From positions 1 to 64,000 of the forward strand of contig NZ_JBHSGT010000025.1 in NCBI RefSeq assembly GCF_042654605.1: a stretch of 64,000 nucleotides of DNA, in the 5' to 3' direction. The notes under the pieces were generated by a model, which was not told the origin of the DNA, searched no databases, and worked only from the letters and a program-made list of their open reading frames with translations. The position numbers and the translations under genes were made by a program. Origin of the DNA: Enterococcus_I eurekensis. Lineage in GTDB: Bacteria; Bacillota; Bacilli; Lactobacillales; Enterococcaceae. The stretch's first letter is position 1. Each line of letters starts with the position of its first letter. Shown piece by piece: positions 34,114 to 43,355 of the stretch.

Positions 34114-34923
34114 ATGTCTGACTTAAATATTATTCAAATTATTTTAGTTGTATTCGTTGCGTTTTTGGCAGGTATGGAAGGAATCTTAGATGAATTTCAA
34201 TTCCATCAACCATTAGTAGCGTGTACTTTAATTGGACTTGTGACAGGAAACTTAGAGATAGGTATTATTTTAGGTGGTTCATTGCAAATGATCGCACTTG
34301 GTTGGGCAAATATTGGAGCAGCCGTAGCACCGGATGCAGCTTTAGCATCGGTTGCGGCAGCAATTATTTTAGTTTTAGGTGGTCAAGGTGAAGCTGGAGT
34401 TCCTGCAGCGATTGCGATTGCGATTCCTTTAGCGGTAGCCGGCTTATTCCTAACAATGGTTGTTCGTACGTTGGCTGTACCAATTGTCCACATGATGGAT
34501 AAAGCAGCTGCAGAAGGAAATTTCCGTAAGATTGAAGTTCTACAAGTTTTAGCCATTTGTATGCAAGGTGTTCGTATTGCGATTCCAGCCGGTGCATTAC
34601 TATTTATTCCAGCTCAAACTGTACAAGCAGCCTTAGAATCAATGCCAGCTTGGTTAACAGATGGAATGGCAATTGGTGGTGGAATGGTCGTAGCAGTAGG
34701 TTACGCATTAGTTATTAATATGATGGCTTCTAAAGAAGTTTGGCCATTCTTTGCTTTAGGGTTTGTGATTGCAGCGATTTCTGAATTAACATTAATTGCA
34801 CTTGGAGCGTTAGGTATTGCTTTAGCTTTATTATACTTAAACCTTTCAAAAATGGGTGGTTCTTCGAATGGTGGCGGTTCGTCCACTGGAGATCCTCTTG
34901 GCGATATCTTAAATGACTACTAA
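34114..34923 (+). CDS. manY: Mannose PTS EIIC component
   Basis: Integral membrane EIIC, 269 residues, with many hydrophobic segments, GMEGILDEFQFHQPLVACTLIGLVTG near the start and a Gly/Ser-rich tail (GGSSNGGGSSTG). The EIIC-EIID complex moves the sugar. ATG 34114 follows AAGGAGG, 25 bp after the EIIAB gene. Confidence 0.95.
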   Translation: MSDLNIIQIILVVFVAFLAGMEGILDEFQFHQPLVACTLIGLVTGNLEIGIILGGSLQMIALGWANIGAAVAPDAALASVAAAIILVLGGQGEAGVPAAIAIAIPLAVAGLFLTMVVRTLAVPIVHMMDKAAAEGNFRKIEVLQVLAICMQGVRIAIPAGALLFIPAQTVQAALESMPAWLTDGMAIGGGMVVAVGYALVINMMASKEVWPFFALGFVIAAISELTLIALGALGIALALLYLNLSKMGGSSNGGGSSTGDPLGDILNDY

Positions 34924-34948
34924 AAATGAAAAAGGAGGAAATCAAATA

Positions 34949-35860
34949 ATGGAAGAGAAAATTCAGTTAACTAAAAAAGATCGGCTCGCTGTTGCATGGC
35001 GTTCTACATTTATTCAAGGATCTTGGAACTACGAACGTATGCAAAATGGTGGTTTTGCCTTTTCAATGATTCCAGCAATTAAAAAATTATATAAAAGTAA
35101 AGAGGATCGCTCAGCGGCCTTACAACGCCACTTGGAATTCTTTAATACGCATCCTTACATCGCTTCACCAATTATCGGAGTAACATTAGCTTTAGAAGAA
35201 GAGCGTGCGAATGGCGCACCCGTTGATGACGTGGCAATTCAAGGGGTTAAAGTTGGGATGATGGGTCCGTTGGCTGGTGTCGGAGATCCGGTTTTCTGGT
35301 TCACCGTTCGTCCAATGTTAGGTGCTTTAGGTGCTTCTTTGGCACTTGGTGGAAACATTTTAGGTCCAATTATTTTCTTCGTGGCTTGGAATCTTATTCG
35401 TTGGGGCTTCATGTGGTATACACAAGAATTTGGTTACAAAGCAGGATCTGCGATTACCGATGACTTATCAGGTGGGTTATTACAGGATGTTACCAAAGGA
35501 GCATCGATTCTCGGGATGTTCGTACTTGCGGCCCTCGTTCAACGTTGGGTAAATATTTCCTTCGTTCCGAAAGTTTCGGAGATTCAGCTTTCTGAGGGTG
35601 CCTATATTGAGTGGGACAAAGTTGAAATGACAGGTCGAGGATTACAGAATTTGTTTACTGAGATTAATTCTGGGAAAGCCTTGTCCGATATCAAAGTAAC
35701 AACCTTGCAAAATAACTTAGATCAATTAATCCCTGGATTAGCCGGTCTATTATTAACCTTATTCTGTATGTGGTTACTGAAGAAAAAAGTGTCACCAATC
35801 GTAATCATCTTAGGTTTATTCGTAGTGGGTATCCTAGGTCATGTTGTAGGTATTTTATAA
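34949..35860 (+). CDS. manZ: Mannose PTS EIID component
   Basis: EIID subunit, 303 residues, with RSTFIQGSWNYERMQNGGFAFSMIPAIKKLY and MGPLAGVGDPVFWFTVRP characteristic of the family, and C-terminal membrane segments. ATG 34949 follows AAAGGAGG; the longer frame at 34913 overlaps manY. Together with EIIC it forms the membrane complex targeted by class IIa bacteriocins in relatives. Confidence 0.95.
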   Translation: MEEKIQLTKKDRLAVAWRSTFIQGSWNYERMQNGGFAFSMIPAIKKLYKSKEDRSAALQRHLEFFNTHPYIASPIIGVTLALEEERANGAPVDDVAIQGVKVGMMGPLAGVGDPVFWFTVRPMLGALGASLALGGNILGPIIFFVAWNLIRWGFMWYTQEFGYKAGSAITDDLSGGLLQDVTKGASILGMFVLAALVQRWVNISFVPKVSEIQLSEGAYIEWDKVEMTGRGLQNLFTEINSGKALSDIKVTTLQNNLDQLIPGLAGLLLTLFCMWLLKKKVSPIVIILGLFVVGILGHVVGIL

Positions 35861-35919
35861 AACAACGAATCAATTACATGATATACTAGTTAAAAGAGTT
35901 TTGAAGGAGTGAACAATCG

Positions 35920-36306
35920 ATGGTTGAATCGTTAAATACAAAAGTTTCCTTAGTGATTGATGGGACTTCTTTTTTAGGCCTAACGGATTATGGAAAAATT
36001 ATGGTTGGTGATCGTGGATTTGAATTTTATAATCATCGCGATTCTCGAAAATTTATCCAAATTCCTTGGGAAGAAGTCGACTATGTCGTGGCATCCGTGA
36101 TGTTTAAAGGTAAATGGATACCAAGATACGGTATTCAAACGAAGAAAAATGGGACATATACTTTTTCTTCAAAGGAGCCAAAGAAAGTACTAAGGGAGAT
36201 TCGTCAATACGTTGATCCAGATCGAATGGTTCACTCACTGAGTTTTTTCCAAGTCGTGCGACGAGGAATTGCCTCAATCTTTACGAAGAAAAAACTTAAA
36301 AACTAA
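35920..36306 (+). CDS. manO: DUF956 family protein (ManO-like)
   Basis: A 128-residue soluble protein of the DUF956 family, nearly always encoded next to mannose-family PTS genes in Lactobacillales. The visible family pattern includes GYGK-type turns (LTDYGKIMVGDRGFEFYN) and IPWEEVDYVVASV. A regulatory or assembly role for the PTS is suspected but not established. ATG 35920 follows GAAGGAG; it is the last gene before a terminator. Confidence 0.88.
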   Translation: MVESLNTKVSLVIDGTSFLGLTDYGKIMVGDRGFEFYNHRDSRKFIQIPWEEVDYVVASVMFKGKWIPRYGIQTKKNGTYTFSSKEPKKVLREIRQYVDPDRMVHSLSFFQVVRRGIASIFTKKKLKN

Positions 36307-36336
36307 AAGTTTATCAAGAAAATGTTCGTATAAGTT

Positions 36337-36368
36337 AAAGGACTGTGGCTGATGTCACAGTCCTTTTT
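36337..36368 (+). terminator. Terminator of the mannose PTS operon
   Basis: AAAGGACTGTG/CACAGTCCTTT with an 8-base loop, then T residues. Confidence 0.92.
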
Positions 36369-36417
36369 ATAAGCACTTATAATGGAGATTTTGTCAATAT
36401 TAGGAGTATAAAAGTCT

Positions 36418-36624
36418 AATGAATGGCTGGATTTAAGAAAAGATGGTGGCAAGCATCCGTGAATTGCTGCTAGTGTAATGGGGATTGTTTTGAAAGATAA
36501 ACAGAGTGAAGCGAAAATAGTTTGTGCTAGATGTCCGCGTGATAAATCGAACTGTACGGATCTCCACAAAAAGCATTGTGTCTTGAGTTATAAGAGAGGG
36601 GATAAAAACTCACTACCGAAATGA
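36418..36624 (+). pseudogene. Possible remnant of a small Cys-rich protein gene
   Basis: One frame reads NEWLDLRKDGGKHP, a TGA, then IAASVMGIVLKDKQ and a tail with four cysteines (CARCP, NCTDL, KKHC) to a stop at 36622. The only ATG after the TGA (36478) has no ribosome site. The protein-like character on both sides of the TGA suggests a decayed gene rather than an active one. No family is recognised. Confidence 0.35.
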
Positions 36625-36731
36625 AAACAAATGATTGGAAAAAGACAGAAAATTTATTTGAATCAATGCACAAATGTTGCTGTCTGTGATACACTAATAA
36701 GAGTAAATTGAAGCCGATAGGAGGAAATGAA

Positions 36732-36974
36732 ATGGGTTGGTTATGGACAATCGTTGCTGGAGCAATTATTGGGATGATTGCGGGAATTGTGACTGGTGAA
36801 AAACGTGGTTGTTTCTTTAATATTTTAGCCGGAATTATTGGTTCCGCAATTGGCGAGCGACTTTTTTCATCATGGGGAGGACCAACACTTGGTGGCATGT
36901 ATTTATTACCATCCATCGTGGGAGCTGTGATTTTTGTCGCAGTGATTTCCTTTTTCTTCGGTCGCAAAAAATAA
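36732..36974 (+). CDS. GlsB/YeaQ/YmgE family membrane protein
   Basis: An 80-residue protein with three hydrophobic segments rich in Gly and Ala (GAIIGMIAGIVTGE, NILAGIIGSAIGE, PSIVGAVIFVAVISFFFG) ending in RKK. These small transglycosylase-associated-type membrane proteins are linked to stress response in enterococci (GlsB). ATG 36732 follows AGGAGG; the in-frame start at 36708 precedes that site. Confidence 0.85.
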   Translation: MGWLWTIVAGAIIGMIAGIVTGEKRGCFFNILAGIIGSAIGERLFSSWGGPTLGGMYLLPSIVGAVIFVAVISFFFGRKK

Positions 36975-37014
36975 GAGTTATTTAGGATAAGTAAAAGAAA
37001 GAGGGAATGAATTT

Positions 37015-38079
37015 ATGTTACGTGTTGAAAAATTACGTGCAGCAATGAAAGAAGAAAATTTAGCGGCTTTTTTGGTAACAAGCCCATATAACTTAAGATA
37101 TTTAACAAACTTTACCGGTAGTGCAGGCGTTGCAGTCATCACGCTATCAAAAGCTTATTTTATCACTGATTTTCGTTATACAGAGCAAGCCGCAGCACAA
37201 GCTAAAGGTTTCGAAATTATTAAACATCAAGGTTCGATTTTTGCTGAAGTTGCAGCGATTTGTCAAAGAGAAGAGCTTGCTACGCTTGCATTTGAAGAAA
37301 ATCATATGACTTTTGCTGAATATGACGGGCTAGAAGACGTTGTAGTCGATAGTGGTCTTGTTCCAGTTTCAGGGATGATTGAAACATTACGTGAAGTCAA
37401 AGATGAACAAGAATTGGTTTTAATTCAAAAAGCTTGTGAGATTGCTGACCAAGGTTTTGCGTATATCATCGAGCGAATTAAACCGGGAATGTCTGAAATT
37501 GAAGTTGCGAATCAATTAGACTTTTACATGCGTTCACTGGGTGCAACGAGTGTTTCTTTTGATACAATCGTGGCTAGTGGAGTTCGTTCAGCAATGCCGC
37601 ATGGTGTGGCGAGTCCTAAAATCATTGAGCAAGGCGATATGATTACTTTAGACTTTGGTTGTTACTATGAAGGCTATGTTTCAGATATGACTCGTACATT
37701 TGCAATTGGTGATCCAGGCGAAAAATTAAGAGAAATTCATCAAATCGTCTTAGATGCGCAATTAAAAGTGAATCAAGTTGCGAAACCTGGCATGACTGGA
37801 ATTGAATTGGATGCAGTAGCTCGTGATTATATTGCGTCGCATGGCTATGGAGAAGCTTTTGGTCACTCAACAGGTCACGGAATTGGCTTAGAAGTGCATG
37901 AAGGTCCAAACGTATCGTTTAGATCAGAAAAAGCGTTTGTTCCAGGAAATGTTATCACGAATGAACCTGGGATTTATTTACCAGGTATTGGTGGCGTTCG
38001 TATTGAAGATGACTTGTTAATTACGGAAAGAGGTAATAAAGTTTTAACACATTCACCAAAAGAGCTAATAATTTTATAA
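37015..38079 (+). CDS. pepP: Xaa-Pro aminopeptidase, M24 family
   Basis: Di-metal peptidase of family M24 removing residues before proline. The 354-residue protein has an N-terminal creatinase-like domain (1-125) and the catalytic pita-bread domain with ligands in LDFGCYYEGYVSDMTRT, GHSTGHGIG, TNEPGIYLP and GGVRIEDD. ATG 37015 follows GAGGGA. In many Firmicutes this gene precedes efp; here efp is absent and an Asp23 gene follows. Confidence 0.92.
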   Translation: MLRVEKLRAAMKEENLAAFLVTSPYNLRYLTNFTGSAGVAVITLSKAYFITDFRYTEQAAAQAKGFEIIKHQGSIFAEVAAICQREELATLAFEENHMTFAEYDGLEDVVVDSGLVPVSGMIETLREVKDEQELVLIQKACEIADQGFAYIIERIKPGMSEIEVANQLDFYMRSLGATSVSFDTIVASGVRSAMPHGVASPKIIEQGDMITLDFGCYYEGYVSDMTRTFAIGDPGEKLREIHQIVLDAQLKVNQVAKPGMTGIELDAVARDYIASHGYGEAFGHSTGHGIGLEVHEGPNVSFRSEKAFVPGNVITNEPGIYLPGIGGVRIEDDLLITERGNKVLTHSPKELIIL

Positions 38080-38102
38080 TAAATGCGTTTATCCAAGCGG
38101 TT

Positions 38103-38131
38103 TTGACTATAATATTAGCGCTAGCTATTGT
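38103..38131 (+). promoter_or_regulatory. Promoter of the asp23-nusB-folD-xse cluster
   Basis: TTGACT (38103-38108), 17-bp spacer, TATTGT (38126-38131). A better -10, TATAAT at 38131-38136, overlaps it but at a longer spacing. Confidence 0.6.
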
Positions 38132-38200
38132 ATAATAAAGAGTAACAACTAGTTATGTAGCCAGATACATGATGCTAACTAGGAGATGGAGGAATGCGAA

Positions 38201-38629
38201 ATGGTAAATGAGACGAACTTAGTATTAGAATCAAATCACGAGCTAGGTGAGATTGTCATTGCACCAGAAGTGATTGAAGTGATTATTGGGATTGCTGCTT
38301 CGAAAGTCGAAGGCGTATATCGTATGCAATCAACGTTTACCAATAATGTGACGGAATTATTAGGCCGCTCAGTTCATGGTAAAGGAGTTTCCTTAACAAT
38401 GAACGAAGAAGATGGCATCGATGTGGATTTATATGTCTATTTTAAATATGGCGTATCTGTTCCTAAAGTTGCAATGGAAATTCAAAAACGTGTTAAACAG
38501 CAAGTATTGTTTATGACCGATATTGAGTTAAACGAAGTGAATATTCACGTGATTGCCCTCGTTCCTGAAAAAGTAGAGCAGTTAGATTTACAAGAATTAT
38601 TTGAAAATGAAGAGGCAGACAATGAGTAA
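38201..38629 (+). CDS. Asp23/Gls24 family envelope stress protein (YqhY-like)
   Basis: A 142-residue Asp23-domain protein (GEIVIAPEVIEVIIGIAASKVEGVYRM ... GVSVPKVAMEIQKRVKQQV). YqhY of Bacillus, encoded next to nusB as here, influences acetyl-CoA carboxylase activity. ATG 38201 follows GGAGG by eight bases; the ATG at 38186 is too close to its own AGGAG. Its end overlaps nusB by 8 bp. Confidence 0.88.
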   Translation: MVNETNLVLESNHELGEIVIAPEVIEVIIGIAASKVEGVYRMQSTFTNNVTELLGRSVHGKGVSLTMNEEDGIDVDLYVYFKYGVSVPKVAMEIQKRVKQQVLFMTDIELNEVNIHVIALVPEKVEQLDLQELFENEEADNE

Positions 38630-39071
38630 AGAATTATCAAGACGTGACATTAGACAAATGGCGATTCAAGCGCTATTTCCCCTTGATTTTAATCAGGAAT
38701 TGACAAAACAAGATGCGATTTTACATGCAATTGAATTAGAGCATGAAGAGCTGATTGACGAAGAACACGAAAACTTTGTCCCAACATATCTCGATTTATT
38801 GGTGACAGGCGTTTGTGAAAACAAAGAAGAAATGGACACAATTATCCAAAACCATTTGCGTTCAGGTTGGACATTAAAACGTCTACCAAAAATGGATGTC
38901 ACGATTTTACGTTTAGCATTATTCGAAATGCTTTATGTTGATAACGTTCCAAATAAAGTTGTTTTGAACGAAGCAATCGAATTAACGAAGGTTTTCAGTG
39001 ATGATCAGTCAAGAAAGTTCGTGAATGGCATCTTATCGAATGTTAATAATGAAATTGAAGCTAGCAAATAA
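38622..39071 (+). CDS. nusB: Transcription antitermination factor NusB
   Basis: RNA-binding helical protein acting with NusE in rRNA antitermination. The 149-residue protein has RRDIRQMAIQALF at the start and DVTILRLALFEMLY...KVVLNEAIELTKVFSDDQSRKFVNGIL at the C-terminus, as in NusB. ATG 38622 overlaps the asp23 stop (ATGAGTAA); the upstream ATG at 38601 is deeper in that gene. Confidence 0.95.
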   Translation: MSKELSRRDIRQMAIQALFPLDFNQELTKQDAILHAIELEHEELIDEEHENFVPTYLDLLVTGVCENKEEMDTIIQNHLRSGWTLKRLPKMDVTILRLALFEMLYVDNVPNKVVLNEAIELTKVFSDDQSRKFVNGILSNVNNEIEASK

Positions 39072-39080
39072 GCTAGCTTC
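39057..39080 (+). terminator. Hairpin overlapping the nusB stop
   Basis: GAAGCTAGC/GCTAGCTTC with a 6-base loop, followed by TTTATATTT. The nusB stop lies in the loop. It is a possible weak terminator or processing site before folD. Confidence 0.55.
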
Positions 39081-39149
39081 TTTATATTTATGCCTGAAAT
39101 GTGTTAAAATGGTCGGGTAATGAATAAAAATCAAAGGGGCAATTAAAAA

Positions 39150-39998
39150 ATGGGAATTAAGATTGACGGAAAAGCATTAGCAGATAAGATTCAAGCAGAA
39201 TTAAAACTGGAAGTACAACAACTAGCAAACCAAGGGATTAAACCAGGGTTAGTCGTACTATTAGTCGGTGAAAATCCAGCGAGCCAAACGTATGTGAAAA
39301 ATAAAGAGTTGGCAGCAACTCGTTTGGGGATGCATTCCGAAGTTTCACTTTATGATGAATCGATTAGTGAAGAAACGCTTCTAGCAGAAATTCAACGATA
39401 CAATGAAGATCCGAATTTCCATGGTATTTTAGTCCAATTACCATTACCAGAACATATTGATTCTGAAAAAGTATTATTAGCCATTGATCCAAAAAAAGAT
39501 GTCGATGGTTTCCATCCGATGAATTTAGGAAAATTATTTATGGGCGCACCAGAAATGATTCCATGTACGCCATATGGTATTATGAAGATGTTTGAAGCAT
39601 ATAAAATTGAATTAGAAGGAAAAAATGCTGTCGTAATTGGCCGTAGTAACATCGTTGGTAAACCAATGGCCCATTTATTATTAGAAAAAAATGCAACTGT
39701 CACAGTGACGCATTCGCGTACAAAAGACTTATCAAGTGTTGCGAAACAAGCAGATATTTTAGTCGTTGCGATTGGTCGAGGCCACTTTGTCACAAAAGAA
39801 TTTGTTAAAGAAGGCGCCGTTGTGATTGATGTTGGTATGAACCGTGATGAAAATGGTAAACTAATTGGAGACGTTAAGTACGATGAAGTCGAGCCTTTAG
39901 CAAGTTACATTACTCCAGTACCAAAAGGCGTGGGACCGATGACGATTACGATGTTAATGGCACAAACGATTGAGGCAGCAAAACGTACAGAAAGATAG
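39150..39998 (+). CDS. folD: Methylenetetrahydrofolate dehydrogenase/cyclohydrolase
   Basis: Bifunctional enzyme of one-carbon metabolism interconverting methylene-, methenyl- and formyl-tetrahydrofolate. The 282-residue protein has the catalytic YVKNK motif (with VGENPASQTYVKNKE), QLPLPEH, DVDGFHP and the NADP site GRSNIVGKPMA, ending in GGVGPMT-like KGVGPMTITMLM. ATG 39150 follows AAAGGGG. Confidence 0.97.
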   Translation: MGIKIDGKALADKIQAELKLEVQQLANQGIKPGLVVLLVGENPASQTYVKNKELAATRLGMHSEVSLYDESISEETLLAEIQRYNEDPNFHGILVQLPLPEHIDSEKVLLAIDPKKDVDGFHPMNLGKLFMGAPEMIPCTPYGIMKMFEAYKIELEGKNAVVIGRSNIVGKPMAHLLLEKNATVTVTHSRTKDLSSVAKQADILVVAIGRGHFVTKEFVKEGAVVIDVGMNRDENGKLIGDVKYDEVEPLASYITPVPKGVGPMTITMLMAQTIEAAKRTER

Positions 39999-40006
39999 GT
40001 GAAAAA

Positions 40007-41362
40007 ATGACCCAGGATTATTTAACGGTTAGCGCATTGACAATGTATTTAAAACGAAAATTTGAAGTCGATCCTTATTTACAGCAGGTTTTTTTAACAG
40101 GTGAAATTTCAAACTTTCGGATGCGTCCGGGTCATCAATACTTTAATTTAAAAGACGAAAAATCAAAAATTTCAGCAGTCATGTTTAAAGGGGCATTTGC
40201 CAAGTTAAATTTTCAACCTGAAGAAGGGATGAAAGTTTTAGTTGTCGGTCGGGTATCCCTTTTTGAAGCCAGTGGGAACTATCAGATTTATGTCGAACAC
40301 ATGGAGCCTGATGGTGTCGGCGCGTTGTATCAAGCCTTCGAACAGTTAAAGAAAAAACTAAATGAAGAAGGCTTGTTTCATGCGCCCAAAAAAAGCTTGC
40401 CGAAATATCCCAAGAAAATTGCCGTTTTAACGAGTCCAAGTGGTGCGGTGATTCGTGATATTATGACGACGATTAAGCGTCGTTATCCAATTGCCCAAAT
40501 TGTTTTGTATCCGACCGTTGTTCAAGGGAAAAATGCGGCACCAGATATTGTCCGTAATATTCAGCGAGTCGAGACTGCAGGTGATTTTGATTCGATGATT
40601 ATTGGGCGTGGTGGTGGATCAATTGAAGATTTATGGCCTTTTAACGAAGAAATCGTTGCGCGTAGTATTTTTGCAGCTAAAACGCCGATTATTTCTTCTG
40701 TCGGTCATGAAACAGACGTGACGATTGCGGATTATGTTGCTGATATGCGTGCAGCAACACCGACGGCAGCAGCAGAATTGGCAGTCCCGGTATTGGCAGA
40801 AGAATTGATGCGAATCGAAGAGAAAAGAGCGCGTTTAAAACAAACGATTTTAAATCAAATCGAACGAAAAAAAGAACGCCATCAGCGCATCATGCGTTCG
40901 TATTTATTCCAACAGCCAGAACGTCTCTATGAAAGTCAAGCGTTAAAAGTCGATCAGCTAAAACAGCGATTGATGCAACAAATGCAAAATGACATTTATG
41001 AGAAATCAAAACAAAGTCAATTGTTATCCCATCGCTTAGCACAAGTCGCGCCAATTCATCGTGTAAAACAAGAAACGGTTCAACTTTCCCATTTAAAGCA
41101 AAATTTAAAACGGCAAATGGCCATTTATTTTGATGGGAAAAGCCAACAGTTTTCTCAACAAGTCCAGGCCTTGAATTTGTTAAGCCCACTGAATATAATG
41201 GGACGTGGGTATAATTATACGATTGACGAAAAAGGACGTTTTATTGCGTCAGTTAAACAACTTCAAGTCGATGAACAAGTAACAGTGAATTATCACGATG
41301 GCTATGCGAAAATGAAAGTAATTGAAGTGAGGGGAAAACAAGATGACGAAACCAACATTTGA
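40007..41362 (+). CDS. xseA: Exodeoxyribonuclease VII large subunit
   Basis: Catalytic subunit of exonuclease VII, 451 residues, with an N-terminal OB fold (about 1-105), the active-site region (TSPSGAVIRDI, GRGGGSIEDLWPFNEE, SVGHETDVTIAD, AATPTAAAE) and a C-terminal coiled coil. ATG 40007 follows AGGTG, eight bases after folD. It overlaps xseB by 20 bp. Confidence 0.97.
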   Translation: MTQDYLTVSALTMYLKRKFEVDPYLQQVFLTGEISNFRMRPGHQYFNLKDEKSKISAVMFKGAFAKLNFQPEEGMKVLVVGRVSLFEASGNYQIYVEHMEPDGVGALYQAFEQLKKKLNEEGLFHAPKKSLPKYPKKIAVLTSPSGAVIRDIMTTIKRRYPIAQIVLYPTVVQGKNAAPDIVRNIQRVETAGDFDSMIIGRGGGSIEDLWPFNEEIVARSIFAAKTPIISSVGHETDVTIADYVADMRAATPTAAAELAVPVLAEELMRIEEKRARLKQTILNQIERKKERHQRIMRSYLFQQPERLYESQALKVDQLKQRLMQQMQNDIYEKSKQSQLLSHRLAQVAPIHRVKQETVQLSHLKQNLKRQMAIYFDGKSQQFSQQVQALNLLSPLNIMGRGYNYTIDEKGRFIASVKQLQVDEQVTVNYHDGYAKMKVIEVRGKQDDETNI

Positions 41363-41564
41363 GGAATCATTACAAGAATTAGAAGAAATTGTTCAACGTT
41401 TAGAAAAAGGGGAAGTGGCATTAGAAGAAGCCTTAACTATTTTTCAACGAGGAATGACACTAAGTAAGCAATGTGAGAATACGTTGAAAAATGCCGAGCA
41501 AACATTAACAAAAATGATGACGGATGACGATGAATTGGTCGTGTTTGATGGGGAGAGCCTATGA
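41343..41564 (+). CDS. xseB: Exodeoxyribonuclease VII small subunit
   Basis: A 73-residue helical subunit that decorates XseA, with FEESLQELEEIVQRLEKGEVALEEALTIFQRGMTL. It overlaps both xseA (20 bp) and ispA (4 bp, ATGA), showing tight translational coupling. Confidence 0.96.
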   Translation: MTKPTFEESLQELEEIVQRLEKGEVALEEALTIFQRGMTLSKQCENTLKNAEQTLTKMMTDDDELVVFDGESL

Positions 41565-42466
41565 GTACGACCCTAAATCACTTTAAACAGCCGCTTATTG
41601 AACAACTTGAACTTGAAATGCAGCGTTATATCGAAGAGCATGTGCAAGAAGAGCAGCTAAAAGAGAGTATGATTTATTCGATTCGAGCAGGCGGTAAACG
41701 GATTCGTCCTTTATTGCTTTTTGTCACGATGGCTTCTTTTCAAAAAAAGGTCGACTTTGGTGCAATCCAGGTAGCATCGGCTTTAGAGATGATTCATACG
41801 TATTCGTTAATTCATGACGATTTACCGGCGATGGATGACGATGACTTACGAAGAGGTCAGCCAACCAATCATAAAGTTTTTGGTGAAGCTTTAGCGATTT
41901 TGGCGGGCGATAGTTTATTAACGATGGCCTTTCAATTGTTAAGTCAAAGCCAATTACCCAATGATAAAAAATTATTATTGATTCAATTATTAGCGGAAAC
42001 TTCTGGCAGTAGTGGGATGGTAGCGGGACAAGTCGCTGATATTTTAGGTGAAGGTCAGAAACTATCCGTTGATGAACTGATTGCGATTCATCGTCGCAAA
42101 ACCGGCGAGCTCATTCGTTTTGCTATTCTGGCTGGGGGGATTTTAGCGGATCAATCACAACAAACGATTGAGGATTTAGCCAAATTAGCCAATCATCTAG
42201 GTTTAGCTTTTCAAATACGAGATGATATTTTAGATGTCATCAGTGATGCTTCTGTCTTAGGCAAAGCGACACAAAAAGATGAAATGGCTGAAAAGAATAC
42301 GTATCCGGGATTACTCGGTTTAGAAGGAGCAAAAGAGGCTTTGGCATTTGAAATGGCCCAAAGTCGTGCGGTCATTCAAGTCCTTCAAAAAGAACAGTTG
42401 CATATTGAGCTATTTGAGGATTTGTTGGAAATGTTTAGCATAGAAGAAAAAGGTGTAAATAAATGA
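41561..42466 (+). CDS. ispA: Farnesyl/geranyl diphosphate synthase
   Basis: Short-chain polyprenyl diphosphate synthase feeding undecaprenyl and quinone synthesis. The 301-residue protein has the first Asp-rich motif DDLPAMDDDD (86-95), GGKRIRP, the second motif DDILD and the K(T)G.L motif RRKTGELI. The ATG overlaps the xseB stop. Confidence 0.95.
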   Translation: MSTTLNHFKQPLIEQLELEMQRYIEEHVQEEQLKESMIYSIRAGGKRIRPLLLFVTMASFQKKVDFGAIQVASALEMIHTYSLIHDDLPAMDDDDLRRGQPTNHKVFGEALAILAGDSLLTMAFQLLSQSQLPNDKKLLLIQLLAETSGSSGMVAGQVADILGEGQKLSVDELIAIHRRKTGELIRFAILAGGILADQSQQTIEDLAKLANHLGLAFQIRDDILDVISDASVLGKATQKDEMAEKNTYPGLLGLEGAKEALAFEMAQSRAVIQVLQKEQLHIELFEDLLEMFSIEEKGVNK

Positions 42467-43284
42467 AAAAAGAAAGAGTCGACGTTTTGGCAGTTCAACA
42501 AGGGTTGTTTGATACGCGCGAACAGGCTAAAAGAGGAATCATGGCAGGATTAGTCTATAAGGCTGAACATCATGAACGTCTAGATAAACCGGGAGAAAAA
42601 ATTGCTGCTGAGACAGAATTGGAAATCAAAGGTCAAAAATTGCCCTATGTTTCTCGTGGCGGATTAAAATTAGTCAAAGCGATTGATGTTTTTGGGTTAG
42701 ATTTTAAAGATAAAATTGTCTTAGATATTGGCTCTTCCACAGGTGGCTTTACGGATGTCGCTTTACAAAATGGTGGTAAACTCAGTTACGCTTTAGATGT
42801 CGGTCACAATCAATTAGCTTGGAAGTTGCGTCAGGATGAGCGAGTCGTCGTTATGGAGAAAACCAATTTCCGTTACAGTCAACCAGCTGATTTCAATGAA
42901 GGATTACCTCAAATGGCAACAATCGATGTTTCTTTTATTTCATTAAAACTAATTCTTCCACCATTACACTCAATTTTAGTTGAAAAAGGGGAAGTTATGG
43001 CTTTGATTAAACCACAATTTGAGGCAGGGCGTGAAGCAGTCGGTAAAAACGGTATTGTCCGTGATGCAAAAACACACGAAGCAGTAATTGAAGAGATTAT
43101 TCGTTTTGCTTTAAAAGAACAATACAACGTCAGAAACTTGAGCTTTTCACCAATTACTGGCGGTGAAGGCAACATTGAATTTTTGTTACATCTTGAAAAA
43201 AATACTGAAGCAGGCGAATTAGCTGAAGGTGTGGATGTCGAGGCGACAGTTTTAGCTGCACATCAAAAATTTCATGAAAAATAA
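42463..43284 (+). CDS. tlyA: TlyA family rRNA methyltransferase
   Basis: The 273-residue protein combines an N-terminal S4 RNA-binding domain (about 4-65, starting KKERVDVLAVQQGLFDTREQAKRGIMAG) with an FtsJ/RrmJ-type SAM methyltransferase domain (DIGSSTGGFTDVAL, LALDVG-like, TIDVSFISLK, IKPQFEAGRE). TlyA of mycobacteria 2'-O-methylates rRNA cytidines; in Firmicutes (YqxC) the role is less clear. ATGA overlap with ispA. In many Firmicutes argR follows directly; here about 1 kb of repeats intervenes. Confidence 0.93.
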   Translation: MKKERVDVLAVQQGLFDTREQAKRGIMAGLVYKAEHHERLDKPGEKIAAETELEIKGQKLPYVSRGGLKLVKAIDVFGLDFKDKIVLDIGSSTGGFTDVALQNGGKLSYALDVGHNQLAWKLRQDERVVVMEKTNFRYSQPADFNEGLPQMATIDVSFISLKLILPPLHSILVEKGEVMALIKPQFEAGREAVGKNGIVRDAKTHEAVIEEIIRFALKEQYNVRNLSFSPITGGEGNIEFLLHLEKNTEAGELAEGVDVEATVLAAHQKFHEK

Positions 43285-43355
43285 AGAATGAAAAAATAAG
43301 GGGTGTTCGTCAAATAGTGTTGATGGACCCAAAATGAGTAAAAATAATCGTCAGA

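Noticed and set aside
36418..36624. Reading the in-frame TGA as selenocysteine.
   Set aside because: No ribosome site, no recognised selenoprotein family and no evident SECIS hairpin after the TGA; decay is simpler.
36732..36974. Small membrane protein as a holin or phage remnant.
   Set aside because: Sequence pattern fits GlsB/YeaQ proteins, and no phage genes are nearby.
39392..39793. A 133-codon minus-strand frame inside folD.
   Set aside because: Antisense shadow of folD.
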